Assembly: GCA_943789165.1 (NCBI GenBank)
Contig: CALSTB010000007.1
Location: forward strand, 1-64,000
Length of the DNA: 64,000 nucleotides
Source: an uncultured Bacteroidia bacterium
Lineage (GTDB): Bacteria > Bacteroidota > Bacteroidia > NS11-12g > UBA9320
Direction: 5' to 3'
Shown here in pieces: positions 36,134-45,080 of this stretch. A program made the translations under genes and the position numbers. Every line of letters starts with the position of its first letter. The first letter of the stretch is position 1. The notes beneath the pieces are model-generated. The model saw only the letters and a list, made by a program, of their open reading frames with translations, searched no databases and was not told the origin of the DNA.

Positions 36134-37024
36134 TTAAGCACTTGTTGTTTTGCTAGGCTCTGGTTTGGTTCTAGGCTTTTTATCACAAATCAGTGAAAGA
36201 ATAGTAAAAACTTGTTCTTTGGCATTTTTACGTTCAGCTATAAAATCTACAAAACCATGTTCCTGTAAGAACTCACTTCGCTGGAAACCTTTAGGTAAGT
36301 CTTTACCAATCGTTTCCTTCACAATACGTGGTCCAGCAAAACCAATTAGTGCATTTGGTTCAGCAACGTTAAAATCGCCAAGCATGGCAAACGAAGCTGT
36401 CACACCACCTGTCGTTGGATCAGTTATGTACGAAATGAAAGGGATGCCTTCTTTATCCAATAAGGCCAATTTGGCACTTGTTTTAGCCATTTGCATTAGA
36501 CTAAAAGCGGCTTCCATCATTCGAGCACCTCCACTTTTGGAGATAATCATTAATGGGAATTTATGCTCACGAGCATGGTCAATGGCTCTGGCTATTTTTT
36601 CGCCAACCACAGAACCCATAGATCCGCCAATGAAGGTGAAATCCATGCATGATATCACCACTTTCATTCCATTGATTTTGCCAACACCAGATCTTACAGC
36701 GTCTTTTAGCTGTGTCTTCTTTTGTGCAGCCTTAATCCTAGATGGATAGTCTTTTTTGTCAACGAAGTTTAACGGATCCCCTGATGTGATGTTCGCATCT
36801 AACTCAGTAAACTTTCCGTTGTCAAAAAAGATTTCGAAGTATTCGTCAGATCCGATACGTGAGTGATGACCGCAGTCTTTACACACCCAGTAATCGATAG
36901 CGAAATCTTTACTTGAGTGCGGTGTTTGGCATTCGGTACATTTAACCCACAAACCGTCTGGTGTAGACTTTTTATCTTGGGTCTTAGTAAGGATACCGTC
37001 TTTTACGCGCTTAAACCAGCTCAT
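36134..37024 (-). CDS. accD: Acetyl-CoA carboxylase carboxyltransferase subunit beta
   Basis: AccD, with AccA, transfers the carboxyl group from biotin on AccB to acetyl-CoA in the first step of fatty acid synthesis. The 296-residue length is usual. An N-terminal four-cysteine zinc ribbon (CTECQTP ... CKDCGHHSR) is followed by the crotonase-like carboxyltransferase core with SGGARMMEA and [20 protein letters not shown], the acyl-CoA binding and oxyanion-hole segments. accA and the biotin subunits are not in this window. The aldolase gene is next upstream on the same strand, but with its own promoter box. Confidence 0.95.
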   Translation of the reverse strand: MSWFKRVKDGILTKTQDKKSTPDGLWVKCTECQTPHSSKDFAIDYWVCKDCGHHSRIGSDEYFEIFFDNGKFTELDANITSGDPLNFVDKKDYPSRIKAAQKKTQLKDAVRSGVGKINGMKVVISCMDFTFIGGSMGSVVGEKIARAIDHAREHKFPLMIISKSGGARMMEAAFSLMQMAKTSAKLALLDKEGIPFISYITDPTTGGVTASFAMLGDFNVAEPNALIGFAGPRIVKETIGKDLPKGFQRSEFLQEHGFVDFIAERKNAKEQVFTILSLICDKKPRTKPEPSKTTSA

Positions 37025-37031
37025 AGATTGT

Positions 37032-37039
37032 CAAAATTA
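37032..37039 (-). promoter_or_regulatory. Bacteroidota -7 promoter box TAATTTTG for accD
   Basis: TAATTTTG on the minus strand fits TAnnTTTG and ends eight bases upstream of the accD start codon, so the leader would be very short. I see no clean -33 element. Confidence 0.4.
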
Positions 37040-37070
37040 AATAAATATCACAAAGAATCGTGACGGGTAG

Positions 37071-38126
37071 TTAGGCAATGGTAACGCCTTTATCCAAATA
37101 TACGTCTTGGATCTTATTTAATAATTCAACGCCTTCATTCATTGGACGTTGGAATGCCTTACGGCCAGAAATAAGTCCACATCCTCCAGCACGCTTGTTA
37201 ATGACCGCAGTTTTAACTGCGTCAAATAAGTCGTTACTGCCTGATGCACCACCAGAATTTATTAGACCCGCGCGCCCCATGTAGCAGTTGGCAACTTGGT
37301 AACGACATAAGTCAATTGGGTGATCTGAACTTAACTCAGAATATACTTTATCATGTGTTTTCCCGAAACCAATGGCTTTGTATCCACCATTGTTTTCAGG
37401 AAGCTTTTGTTTAATTATGTCGGCTTGGATAGTAACCCCCAAGTGATTTGCTTGAGCTGTAATGTCTGTAGCCACATGGTAATCAACTCCGTCTTTCTTG
37501 AAACCTGAGTTTCTTAAGTAGCACCATAGAATGGTAGCCATTCCTAACTCATGTGCTCTTTCGAACGCTTCTGCAACTTCTACTATTTGACGTTCAGCAC
37601 CTTCAGATCCAAAGTAAATCGTTGCTCCAACTGCAGTTGCACCAAGATTCCAGGCTTCATCCACACTCCCAAACATGATTTGATTGAAAGTATTTGGGTA
37701 AGTCAATAGTTCGTTGTGGTTCAGCTTTACGATGAAAGGAATTTTATGGGCATATTTTCTAGATACACTAGCAAGCACCCCAAAAGTTGACGCAACACCA
37801 TTACAACCACCTTCAATAGCTAGTTTAACGATGTTTTCAGGATCGAAATAAGCAGCATTTGGCGCAAAACTAGCACCAGCTGAATGCTCAATTCCTTGGT
37901 CAACAGGTAATATAGAAACGTAACCAGTTCCTCCTAATCTACCAGAGTTCATCAGGTGGTTCAAACTTTTCAAAACCTGCGGACTTCTATTCGAAATGCC
38001 CCATACACGATCAATATGATCTGGACCAGGCAAATTTAAATTCGACTTAGAAATTGTCTTAGACTCGTGGTTTAATAAATATTCGGATTCACTACCTAAA
38101 ATTTGTTCGATTGCGGAGTTACTCAT
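37071..38126 (-). CDS. fbaB: Class I fructose-bisphosphate aldolase (DhnA/FbaB type)
   Basis: A 351-residue Schiff-base aldolase of the archaeal/DhnA type, which cleaves fructose 1,6-bisphosphate to glyceraldehyde 3-phosphate and dihydroxyacetone phosphate without metal. Features: [15 protein letters not shown] near residue 80, [11 protein letters not shown] with the lysine near the early barrel strands, [16 protein letters not shown] and the C-terminal barrel segment [12 protein letters not shown] that binds phosphate. The enzyme probably works in glycolysis or gluconeogenesis. A TAATTTTG box lies 26 bases upstream. It precedes accD by 46 bases on the same strand. Confidence 0.92.
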   Translation of the reverse strand: MSNSAIEQILGSESEYLLNHESKTISKSNLNLPGPDHIDRVWGISNRSPQVLKSLNHLMNSGRLGGTGYVSILPVDQGIEHSAGASFAPNAAYFDPENIVKLAIEGGCNGVASTFGVLASVSRKYAHKIPFIVKLNHNELLTYPNTFNQIMFGSVDEAWNLGATAVGATIYFGSEGAERQIVEVAEAFERAHELGMATILWCYLRNSGFKKDGVDYHVATDITAQANHLGVTIQADIIKQKLPENNGGYKAIGFGKTHDKVYSELSSDHPIDLCRYQVANCYMGRAGLINSGGASGSNDLFDAVKTAVINKRAGGCGLISGRKAFQRPMNEGVELLNKIQDVYLDKGVTIA

Positions 38127-38152
38127 CGTCTTGTGCTTTGTTTTAAGGTCGG

Positions 38153-38160
38153 CAAAATTA
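38153..38160 (-). promoter_or_regulatory. Bacteroidota -7 promoter box TAATTTTG for fbaB
   Basis: The minus-strand TAATTTTG fits TAnnTTTG and lies 26 bases upstream of the aldolase ATG. No good -33 TTG at the usual spacing was found. Confidence 0.45.
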
Positions 38161-38288
38161 GGGTTTTTTTAAAACTTTTAGCACTGGTTCGCAGTCAATT
38201 GCCAAATGTGCTAATGACGGGTTATCAAGACTTTCGTGTTATTTTTGAAAAGCACGCAATGGAAAATCATTTAACACACCATTAACAT

Positions 38289-38714
38289 ATGGAGATAGTC
38301 GTACAGAAAGTAGAAAGTGGGAAACAATTTGATGCCATTTTTGCAATAAGACAAACCGTCTTTGTGGAAGAGCAAGAAGTCGATCCAGTGCTTGAATACG
38401 ACGAGTTTGAAGAGACTTCGGTACATTTTGTGGCAGTCGTTGATGGACACCCTGTTGGCACAGCAAGATGGAGAAGGACACCCAACGGAATTAAGTTAGA
38501 ACGATTTGCCGTTTTGCCGTCCCACCGAAACAAAGGCGTAGGATCTGTAATTGTTGAAGCCGTTCTAAACGATTTGCCGAATAAAACCAATGTCTATCTA
38601 CACGCACAGTTAACCGCATGCAGTCTGTATAGTCGATTCGGGTTTAAGGAAGAAGGACCACAATTCGAAGAAGCAGGCATTATGCACTACAAAATGGTGC
38701 TGCGCTATGTTTAG
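38289..38714 (+). CDS. GNAT-family N-acetyltransferase
   Basis: A 141-residue acetyltransferase resembling ElaA/YjcF-type members. Motif A, which holds acetyl-CoA pyrophosphate, is LERFAVLPSHRNKGVGSVIVE; the N-terminal IFAIRQTVFVEEQEVDP block is typical of the YjcF branch, and the C-terminal CSLYSRFGFKEEGPQFEEAG contains the usual Tyr/Phe segment. It would transfer an acetyl group from acetyl-CoA to an unidentified amine. It starts 162 bases from the divergent aldolase gene, with no functional link visible. Confidence 0.88.
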   Translation: MEIVVQKVESGKQFDAIFAIRQTVFVEEQEVDPVLEYDEFEETSVHFVAVVDGHPVGTARWRRTPNGIKLERFAVLPSHRNKGVGSVIVEAVLNDLPNKTNVYLHAQLTACSLYSRFGFKEEGPQFEEAGIMHYKMVLRYV

Positions 38715-38757
38715 ACGTCCTACATACTAAAATGAAAGAAATGTTGTTGAAGTATAC

Positions 38758-39372
38758 GTGGAACGACGTTTAATTTTTACAATGCTTTTGGTTGGTGTTT
38801 TTTTCTCATGTCAAACACCACATACACCAGCTAAAGACAAATCACAAAGAACCCACAACCCTACTCGCTATCAACTTGACGAACTAAAGTGCAAAAAAGC
38901 TAAGGAGTATTGCAAAATGCATGGATTTAACGCGGAGGTTGCCTTTTTCTCCGATATGGACATTCGTTCAGGCCGTAAGCGATTTTTTGTTGTTGATTTA
39001 AAAAAAGACAGCATCGTAGATGCCGGTCTCGTCGCTCACGGTCATTGCCAAAATTATGCCTCCAGAAAGCCAAGCTTTAGCAATGAAGTAGGAAGCAATT
39101 GCACGTCTTTGGGAATGTACAAAGTCGGGTATAAGTACGATGGCAGTTTTGGAACCGCTTATAAACTACATGGTTTAGAATCTTCTAATTCCAATGCCTT
39201 CGATCGCTTTGTTGTTTTGCATAGTCACAGCTGTGTGCCAGATACAGAATCCGTTGTTGGCATCTGTAGAAGTGAAGGATGTCCAACTGTATCGCCAGAG
39301 TTTCTGTCCCGATTAGAAAAGGTTATTGACCATTCATCTTTGCCTATTTTACTGTGGGTTTTTAGTGATTAG
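38758..39372 (+). CDS. Exported murein L,D-transpeptidase-like protein
   Basis: About 204 residues from GTG at 38758; an ATG at 38782 is an alternative. The N-terminus MERRLIFTMLLVGVFFSCQTP is a lipoprotein signal with a FFSC lipobox. The core has the L,D-transpeptidase-like fold: FFVVDLKKDSIVDAG, HGHCQ, the GMYKVGYKYDGSFGTAYKLHGL strand region and the catalytic HSHSC... SEGCPTVS with the active Cys in SEGCP. In this YkuD-related group the enzyme makes or trims 3-3 peptidoglycan cross-links or anchors lipoproteins; the exact reaction is unknown. It should act in the periplasm. Confidence 0.85.
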   Translation: MERRLIFTMLLVGVFFSCQTPHTPAKDKSQRTHNPTRYQLDELKCKKAKEYCKMHGFNAEVAFFSDMDIRSGRKRFFVVDLKKDSIVDAGLVAHGHCQNYASRKPSFSNEVGSNCTSLGMYKVGYKYDGSFGTAYKLHGLESSNSNAFDRFVVLHSHSCVPDTESVVGICRSEGCPTVSPEFLSRLEKVIDHSSLPILLWVFSD

Positions 39373-39443
39373 ACAAAACAGTCAAAACATTTCGATTTTC
39401 AATTGTTATGTTATATAAATCGACTATTGATAGTTTTCCGAAT

Positions 39444-39451
39444 TAAATTTG
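39444..39451 (+). promoter_or_regulatory. Bacteroidota -7 promoter box TAAATTTG for metH module
   Basis: TAAATTTG fits TAnnTTTG and ends four bases before the ATG of the homocysteine methyltransferase gene, which would make the message leaderless or nearly so. A TTG 14 bases further upstream is closer than the normal -33 spacing. Confidence 0.5.
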
Positions 39452-39455
39452 TGGT

Positions 39456-40475
39456 ATGAAGTCAAAGCAAGATTTTAAAACATTATTTCAAGAACGTATT
39501 CACTTTTTAGATGGGGCCATGGGCACCATGATACAGCAATATAAATTGTCAGAGGCTGATTATCGCGGTAAGGAATACGAAAATTACGACCATAGTGTTA
39601 AAGGGAATAATGACTTGTTAAACATTACTCAACCACATGTGATTCGTGAGATACATGGAAAGTTTTTAGCTGCAGGGGCGGATATCATTGAGACCAATAC
39701 TTTTAATGCCAATAGAATTTCAATGGCCGACTACCATATGGAAGACCTGTCGTATGAGATCAATAAGAAAGGAGCAGAAATTGCCAGATCTGCGGCCGAT
39801 GAGTACACGCAGCAGAGACCTAATAAACCACGTTATGTGGCAGGCAGTATTGGCCCAACAACAAAGTTGGCATCTATGTCTCCAGATGTTTCAAACCCAG
39901 GTTTTCGCGCGGTTACTTTTGAAGAACTCTATTTGGCTTTTAAAGAGCAAGCGGAAGGTTTATTAGACGGTGGAGCAGATTTGTTGCTCATTGAGACCAT
40001 TACGGATACGTTGAATTGCAAAGCTGCCATTTATGCCATACTGGAAATTGAAGAAGAGAGAGGAATTGAAATTCCAATCATGATTTCTGGAACAATTACC
40101 GATAACAGTGGACGGACCTTAAGTGGTCAAACAGTGGAAGCCTTCTGGAATTCTATTGTGCATGCAGATCCGGTAACAGTTGGTTTGAACTGTGCCCTTG
40201 GTGCGGAATTAATGAGGCCGTTTTTGAAAAATTTAAGTGATGTTGCTACCTGTGCAGTAAGTGCACACCCCAATGCTGGCTTGCCCAACGAAATGGGTGA
40301 ATACGACGAAAGTCCAGAATACATGGCAAAGGTTGTCGGAGAGTTTGCAAGCAGCGGTTTAGTCAATGTGCTAGGTGGTTGTTGCGGAACAACGCCAGGT
40401 CATATAAAGGCAATAACAGAAAAAGTAAAAAATTATGAACCTCGCATGCTTATGGAGGTCGAATTAAATACATAA
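39456..40475 (+). CDS. metH: Methionine synthase homocysteine-binding module (split MetH)
   Basis: A 339-residue protein equal to only the first module of cobalamin-dependent methionine synthase, which binds homocysteine on zinc. It has the N-terminal [26 protein letters not shown]-like [14 protein letters not shown], the zinc Cys in [10 protein letters not shown] and the paired cysteines [10 protein letters not shown] near the C-terminus. The folate-, cobalamin- and activation-domain parts should be encoded elsewhere, the usual split in many Bacteroidota; no second metH gene is in this window. The bshA gene starts six bases after its stop and is probably co-transcribed. Confidence 0.93.
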   Translation: MKSKQDFKTLFQERIHFLDGAMGTMIQQYKLSEADYRGKEYENYDHSVKGNNDLLNITQPHVIREIHGKFLAAGADIIETNTFNANRISMADYHMEDLSYEINKKGAEIARSAADEYTQQRPNKPRYVAGSIGPTTKLASMSPDVSNPGFRAVTFEELYLAFKEQAEGLLDGGADLLLIETITDTLNCKAAIYAILEIEEERGIEIPIMISGTITDNSGRTLSGQTVEAFWNSIVHADPVTVGLNCALGAELMRPFLKNLSDVATCAVSAHPNAGLPNEMGEYDESPEYMAKVVGEFASSGLVNVLGGCCGTTPGHIKAITEKVKNYEPRMLMEVELNT

Positions 40476-40481
40476 CACATA

Positions 40482-41624
40482 ATGAACATAGGAATTATAT
40501 GCTATCCAACCTACGGAGGTAGTGGAGTTGTAGCGACAGAGTTGGGGAAGTCTATGGGAGCCAAAGGGCATAAAGTCCATTTCATAAGTTATGATCAACC
40601 AGCGCGATTAGATTTTTTTAGTGAAAATTTGTTTTATCATGAGGTGAATGTTTCTGAGTATCCTCTATTTAAATATCCTCCATACGAGATAGCGTTATCG
40701 AGTAAAATTGTAGAGATTGTGAAATCTGCAAAGTTGGATATTTTACATGTTCACTATGCCATTCCTCACGCGGCAGCAGCGGTGATGGCAAAATATGTTT
40801 TAAGGGAAGAGGGTGTCCATATTCCAATCATTACCACGCTTCACGGAACGGACATTACCCTTGTTGGGAAGGATGCGACCTATGGACCAGTGATTCATTA
40901 TTCACTGAATCAGTCAGACGGTGTTACGGCAGTTTCTGAAAGCTTAAAAAGCGATACAAAAAATATTTTCCAGTTTGATAAGGACATTCGTGTGATTCCA
41001 AACTTCGTGGATTTTAATAGATTTCAGAGACAACCTAAAGAACATTTTAAACTAGCGATTGCCCCAAACAATGAACGGATCATTATTCACACGTCAAACT
41101 TTAGAAAAGTAAAACGTGTTGACGACGTAATGAAGGTATTTCGGTTGATCCAACAGCAAACACCAGCAAGACTCTTAATGGTCGGTGACGGGCCTGAAAG
41201 AGTGCGTCTAGAAAGGGAATGTCGCAATTCAAACTTGTGCGAGAAAATTACCTTCCTTGGAAAACAAGATGCGGTGGAAGAGATTTTGTCAGTAGGTGAT
41301 TTGTTCTTAATGCCTTCTGAAACTGAAAGCTTTGGACTTGCCGCCCTTGAAGCTATGGCGTGTCAAGTTCCAGTGATATCGACCAATACGGGTGGACTTC
41401 CAGAAGTCAATATTGACGGCGTAACAGGGTTTACTTGTAACGTTGGAGATGTCGAGACCATGGCAAAACGAGGTTTAGAAGTGCTTAGCAGTGATGCGAC
41501 TTTAAAGCAATTTAAGACCAATGCCTTGAATCACGCAAAAACCTTTGACATTCATACGGTTTGTCCAATTTACGAAGCCTATTATCAAGAGGTTATTGAA
41601 AAACACCTTCAGACGGTAGTTTAG
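40482..41624 (+). CDS. bshA: N-acetyl-alpha-D-glucosaminyl L-malate synthase
   Basis: BshA is a GT4 glycosyltransferase that joins UDP-GlcNAc and L-malate, the first step of bacillithiol synthesis. The 380-residue length and the opening MNIGIICYPTYGGSGVVATE are characteristic, as are HVHYAIPHAAAAVMAKY, TTLHGTDITLVGKD and the C-terminal donor-site ETESFGLAALEAMACQVPV, with the conserved E-x7-E. bshB and bshC are not in the window. Bacillithiol is the main low-molecular-weight thiol in many Flavobacteriia. It lies directly behind the metH module. Confidence 0.93.
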   Translation: MNIGIICYPTYGGSGVVATELGKSMGAKGHKVHFISYDQPARLDFFSENLFYHEVNVSEYPLFKYPPYEIALSSKIVEIVKSAKLDILHVHYAIPHAAAAVMAKYVLREEGVHIPIITTLHGTDITLVGKDATYGPVIHYSLNQSDGVTAVSESLKSDTKNIFQFDKDIRVIPNFVDFNRFQRQPKEHFKLAIAPNNERIIIHTSNFRKVKRVDDVMKVFRLIQQQTPARLLMVGDGPERVRLERECRNSNLCEKITFLGKQDAVEEILSVGDLFLMPSETESFGLAALEAMACQVPVISTNTGGLPEVNIDGVTGFTCNVGDVETMAKRGLEVLSSDATLKQFKTNALNHAKTFDIHTVCPIYEAYYQEVIEKHLQTVV

Positions 41625-41625
41625 C

Positions 41626-41633
41626 TATTTTTG
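41626..41633 (+). promoter_or_regulatory. Bacteroidota -7 promoter box TATTTTTG
   Basis: TATTTTTG fits TAnnTTTG, lies just behind the bshA stop codon and ends four bases before the DUF4271 ATG, so that gene may have its own near-leaderless transcript. No matching -33 element was found. Confidence 0.4.
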
Positions 41634-41637
41634 CGAC

Positions 41638-42489
41638 ATGCAATGGGTTAAATACTTATTTGGAATAAGCACGTGTGTTTTGATGCTTATGTCAAGTGTT
41701 TCAACCAATATCTACGCACAAGATAGCCTAAACTCAGAATCGATTGGCCTAGAACAGAGAGCCGTTGACGAAGATTCAGTTGTGCAGGCTTTGGATTTTC
41801 TTGATGTAGTACCACCGTTAATCGAAGAGCGTAAAACGGGTGCTTACCCTTGGGTGTTTATAGTGGCGGTCGCCATTTTATTGTTGATTGGTTTAATACG
41901 CGTTATCGCTTTGCCACAACATAAATTGTCTTTGGTAATGGCGTTTTCAAACATTAGCAACCAATATGAACAAATCGACAAAGAAGCTACCATTAATCCA
42001 ATCATAGTACTTCAAGCATTTGTGTCGGCCATCATAATAGCATTGGCCATTTTCATACTCGAACCATTCAGTGTTGATTTGTCAATTCCTCATGATTTTA
42101 GTTTTTTCTTAATAGCTCTATTGGCGGTGTGTTTGGTGTATACCTTTAAATACTTCATGCATTATATCGTCGGGACCATTTTACAGTCCGAAGATCTCGC
42201 CAAGCTCATGGTAGTTGGGTTGTCTGGAATGATGTACGCCTTTACTTTATTAATTTTCCCTTTAGTCGTGTGCTGGTATTACGTGCCAGAAGAATCAATA
42301 AAAACGACAATCATGCTAATGCTGCTGTTAACAACTTTAGTATTCGTTGTCTGGCGCTTGGTCAAGAGTGTCTTGATTTATTATCGTTACTTTCCATTCG
42401 CTAAAATTTATATAATTATTTATCTTTGCGCCCTTGAAATAACCCCTTTGTTGATTATCGGAAAGTTAATCGGTGTTGGTGTTGATTAG
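41638..42489 (+). CDS. DUF4271 polytopic membrane protein
   Basis: A 283-residue protein with an apparent signal or first span (YLFGISTCVLMLMSSVSTNI), a polar segment to about residue 75, and then seven or so membrane helices to the C-terminus. Length, topology and its position before uroporphyrinogen-III synthase match DUF4271, a Bacteroidota family of unknown role. The conserved order DUF4271-hemD suggests a link to tetrapyrrole synthesis, but this is only genomic association. The next gene starts ten bases after its stop. Confidence 0.8.
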   Translation: MQWVKYLFGISTCVLMLMSSVSTNIYAQDSLNSESIGLEQRAVDEDSVVQALDFLDVVPPLIEERKTGAYPWVFIVAVAILLLIGLIRVIALPQHKLSLVMAFSNISNQYEQIDKEATINPIIVLQAFVSAIIIALAIFILEPFSVDLSIPHDFSFFLIALLAVCLVYTFKYFMHYIVGTILQSEDLAKLMVVGLSGMMYAFTLLIFPLVVCWYYVPEESIKTTIMLMLLLTTLVFVVWRLVKSVLIYYRYFPFAKIYIIIYLCALEITPLLIIGKLIGVGVD

Positions 42490-42498
42490 TAAAGAAAC

Positions 42499-43236
42499 TT
42501 GAAAGTAAAAAGTATTTTAGTATCTCAACCAGATCCAGGAGATAAAAAGACGGCGTATCATGCATTAGCTGAAAAGTATAAGTTGAAGCTAGATTTTCGT
42601 CCTTTTATCCAAGTGGAGCCAGTTCCAGCAAAGGACTTACGTAAAAAGCGGTTAAATATTTTGGACCATACGGCCATCATATTAACGTCTAGAAGTGCCG
42701 TCGATAATTTTTTTAGATGCGTTGAGGAGTTGAAAGTCGAGGTGCCAAACACGATGAAATACTTCTGCATCAACAAAGGAATTTCATTATATACCCAGAA
42801 GTACACTGTCTTACGAAAACGCAAGATGTTTTTCGGAAAAGCCAGAGAACCAGAATTTTTAAAATTGATAAAGTCTCATCCAAAAGAGAATTATTTATTT
42901 GTGTGCTCTGATATAAGAAAGCCATCGATTCCGACCTTTCTTTCCGATAACAATATCTCGTTTACTGAGGCGATTATGTATCGCACTGTGAATGCCGACT
43001 TAAGTGACTTGGAAGAGGTGTTTTATGATGTTATTGCGTTTTTTAGTCCTGCCGATATTAAATCTTTGTTCGACAACTTTCCTGAATTCAAGCAAAATGA
43101 TACACGGATTGCAGGTTGGGGAGCTTCAACAAACAAGGCCATTCTTGAGGCTAACTTAAAAAACAACATTCCGGCTCCTACGTCAGACAGTCCTTCAATG
43201 ACTGCTGCAATTGAGGCGTATATTAAGTCTCTGTAA
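42499..43236 (+). CDS. hemD: Uroporphyrinogen-III synthase
   Basis: HemD closes hydroxymethylbilane into uroporphyrinogen III for heme and related tetrapyrroles. The 245-residue protein opens with KVKSILVSQPDPGDKKTAYH, the Flavobacteriia form of the family, and shows the two-domain plan: AIILTSRSAVDNFFRC in the first half and ITEAIMYRT-like FTEAIMYRTV, then DVIAFFSPADIKSLF and IAGWGASTNKAILEANL in the second. A TTG start at 42499 is the only reasonable start, since TAA lies three codons upstream. Its last 14 bases overlap the convergent methyltransferase gene. Confidence 0.9.
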   Translation: MKVKSILVSQPDPGDKKTAYHALAEKYKLKLDFRPFIQVEPVPAKDLRKKRLNILDHTAIILTSRSAVDNFFRCVEELKVEVPNTMKYFCINKGISLYTQKYTVLRKRKMFFGKAREPEFLKLIKSHPKENYLFVCSDIRKPSIPTFLSDNNISFTEAIMYRTVNADLSDLEEVFYDVIAFFSPADIKSLFDNFPEFKQNDTRIAGWGASTNKAILEANLKNNIPAPTSDSPSMTAAIEAYIKSL

Positions 43237-44449
43237 TTCGCTTTGTGTGAAAACACAAAGACTTCCCTTCGCTATTAACAGTGAAATGTAAAGAGGTGTT
43301 ACCTCCTGCTTTGATGTTCAGTTTTTGTCTGATCGTTGCTACGTCATCAAAAAAGTGCCTTTGAGCAATTTCAATCGACTTTATCCCTTCGCTTTTAAAA
43401 TACTTTTTGATTGATTTCCAATTTCCGTCAAGCATTTCAATGATTTCGAATTGTCTTCCATCAAAATCAGGAATAGAAGCGTCATGTAGGTAGTAGTAGC
43501 CTTTGGGGATAATTGGGTGAATGCCGACTTGATGGCAATAGGCATGTGATAATCCCGACTTAATCAAAGGTTTAGAAGGCTCGAGTAAGAAAGAGCCATA
43601 CTCATTAGTTGCAGCGGAGTCATGGTAATTATCTGACGTATATTGATTTACTCGGTTTGCTGATGAAATGTTTACGGAATACTTTTTAGCTGTCTCAACA
43701 TCTGCTTTGACTAAATGAATAAGGATTTCTTTCACTTCATTCTTGTGGCCAATCACGTAGATGGATTTTAAGTTCGGAAACGTTTTTTCGAGCAGAGTCA
43801 AGTCTACCATAGGGCTCAATTTGACTACAACTGAATCTGCGTGTTGGAGCCATTTTTTATGCTCTTCCACAATGTTTGGGGAATACGCTTCAATGTCGCC
43901 TAATATTCTACTGGTATCTGTTCGTCGATCGGGATCAACATAAATAACATCGTAGTGATTGTCAAATGCGAAAGCGTTAGAGTCAGCTTGAATAAACTGA
44001 ATATTGTGAGCGCCAAGTTTAGCAGCGTTGTATAAGGCAAATTGATGGGTAGTAAGGTCTCTTTCAACGCTTATTACAAAATCAAAAGAAAATGAAAAGT
44101 AATAACTATCGACTCCAAGACCTCCAGTTAAATCAAGCAGCATTTTGCCATTAAATAGGGTGGATTTAAACTGTGCCACCTCCCAATGCGAGCTTTGCGC
44201 ATAGCTTTTGTCGTGCATGGCACATCGATTTTCTACCCACAATGGAATTTTATCTTTGGCTTTTCGATATAAATGTAAGATTTGGGTAAGTTTGGTTATG
44301 TTGAATGTGACCTTTCCTGAATACTTAAGAGACAACAAATCAGGAGATTCAAGGAAATGTTCGTTCAAAAATGCCATTGCATCTTCGTTTTTTAGTAACT
44401 CAATAATTTCATTACTTTGCACTATATTATGTGGTGGAACGTTGTTCAT
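43223..44449 (-). CDS. Class I SAM methyltransferase with THUMP-like domain (PG_1098 type)
   Basis: A 408-residue protein with a central Rossmann SAM-binding core: LLDLTGGLGVDSYYFS (motif I), VISVERDLTTHQFALYNA, then YDVIYVDPDRRTDTSRILG carrying the DPDRR motif of this group. The C-terminal about 120 residues form a ferredoxin-like/THUMP-like domain (EIIEMLDGNWKSIKKYFKSEG). The family includes Porphyromonas PG_1098 and is probably an RNA or rRNA methyltransferase, but the substrate is not established. The gene is convergent with hemD, overlapping it by 14 bases, and divergent from the small lipoprotein at 44478. Confidence 0.88.
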   Translation of the reverse strand: MNNVPPHNIVQSNEIIELLKNEDAMAFLNEHFLESPDLLSLKYSGKVTFNITKLTQILHLYRKAKDKIPLWVENRCAMHDKSYAQSSHWEVAQFKSTLFNGKMLLDLTGGLGVDSYYFSFSFDFVISVERDLTTHQFALYNAAKLGAHNIQFIQADSNAFAFDNHYDVIYVDPDRRTDTSRILGDIEAYSPNIVEEHKKWLQHADSVVVKLSPMVDLTLLEKTFPNLKSIYVIGHKNEVKEILIHLVKADVETAKKYSVNISSANRVNQYTSDNYHDSAATNEYGSFLLEPSKPLIKSGLSHAYCHQVGIHPIIPKGYYYLHDASIPDFDGRQFEIIEMLDGNWKSIKKYFKSEGIKSIEIAQRHFFDDVATIRQKLNIKAGGNTSLHFTVNSEGKSLCFHTKRITET

Positions 44450-44477
44450 AAAAGGCGTTCACTAAAATAGGGATTAT

Positions 44478-44615
44478 ATGAAAAAGGCATTGAGTATCGT
44501 TTGTGTGGGTTTATTGATGGTTGGATTGCTGTCTTCTTGTGGCTCACGTCGTGGAGATAAAGGTTGTCCAAACAACTTTGGGAACATGGAACAAAACGAC
44601 AAAACCATCGGTTAA
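44478..44615 (+). CDS. Small lipoprotein
   Basis: A 45-residue protein, below usual gene-calling length. It has an N-terminal MKKALSIVCVGLLMVGLLSSCG with an LSSC lipobox, then a Cys- and Asn-containing tail of about 24 residues (RRGDKGCPNNFGNME). The mature lipoprotein would be tiny. The start lies 29 bases from the divergent methyltransferase start, and its stop directly abuts the stop of the convergent OsmC gene. Small lipoproteins of this layout are common in Flavobacteriia; a function is unknown. Confidence 0.8.
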   Translation: MKKALSIVCVGLLMVGLLSSCGSRRGDKGCPNNFGNMEQNDKTIG

Positions 44616-45026
44616 TTAATCAAGGTATTTAAATTCTACGATCTGTTGGATAGTAGGGTGTAAACTCTTTGCAACAGGACAGTTCAGTGCAATATGTTGC
44701 ATTCGACTTTTCTCTTTTTCACTCCAAGAGTGATGAATTTCAATTGTGACATGAATTTCTGATATTCTACGTGGCTCTGAAGCCATAACTTTTTTCACTG
44801 AAGCTTTAACGTTTTTAAAATCTATTTTGCTTGCGTTCGCGGCAATTCCCATAACGGTTATCATACAATTGGCCAACGAAGTGGCAGTTAAATCCGTCGG
44901 GGAGAACAATGAACCCTTGCCATTATTGTCTATTGGAGCATCTGTTTCAATGACGCTTCCAGACGAACAGTGCGTAGCCTGAGTGCGCAAATCTCCCAAG
45001 TATAATATCGTGGACGTGTAAGCCAT
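44616..45026 (-). CDS. OsmC-family peroxide-reducing protein
   Basis: A 136-residue protein with both catalytic cysteines of the OsmC/Ohr superfamily: ANCMITVMGIAANAS in the first half and LNCPVAKSLHPTIQQ in the second. The preceding GSLFSPTDLTATSL is the common dimer-interface motif. These proteins reduce organic peroxides or sulphur adducts using low-molecular-weight or protein dithiols; the YhfA-like subgroup is the closest by length. The acceptor is unknown. The gene is divergent from the outer-membrane-type protein at 45081. Confidence 0.9.
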   Translation of the reverse strand: MAYTSTILYLGDLRTQATHCSSGSVIETDAPIDNNGKGSLFSPTDLTATSLANCMITVMGIAANASKIDFKNVKASVKKVMASEPRRISEIHVTIEIHHSWSEKEKSRMQHIALNCPVAKSLHPTIQQIVEFKYLD

Positions 45027-45080
45027 AAACGAGTTGTGATTGATTTTTCAAAGTTGTATCTTTACCAGTATTAATCGCAA

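Noticed and set aside
39456..40475. Truncated methionine synthase read as a broken gene
   Set aside because: The split of metH into a separate homocysteine module is normal in Bacteroidota, and the frame ends at a natural domain boundary.
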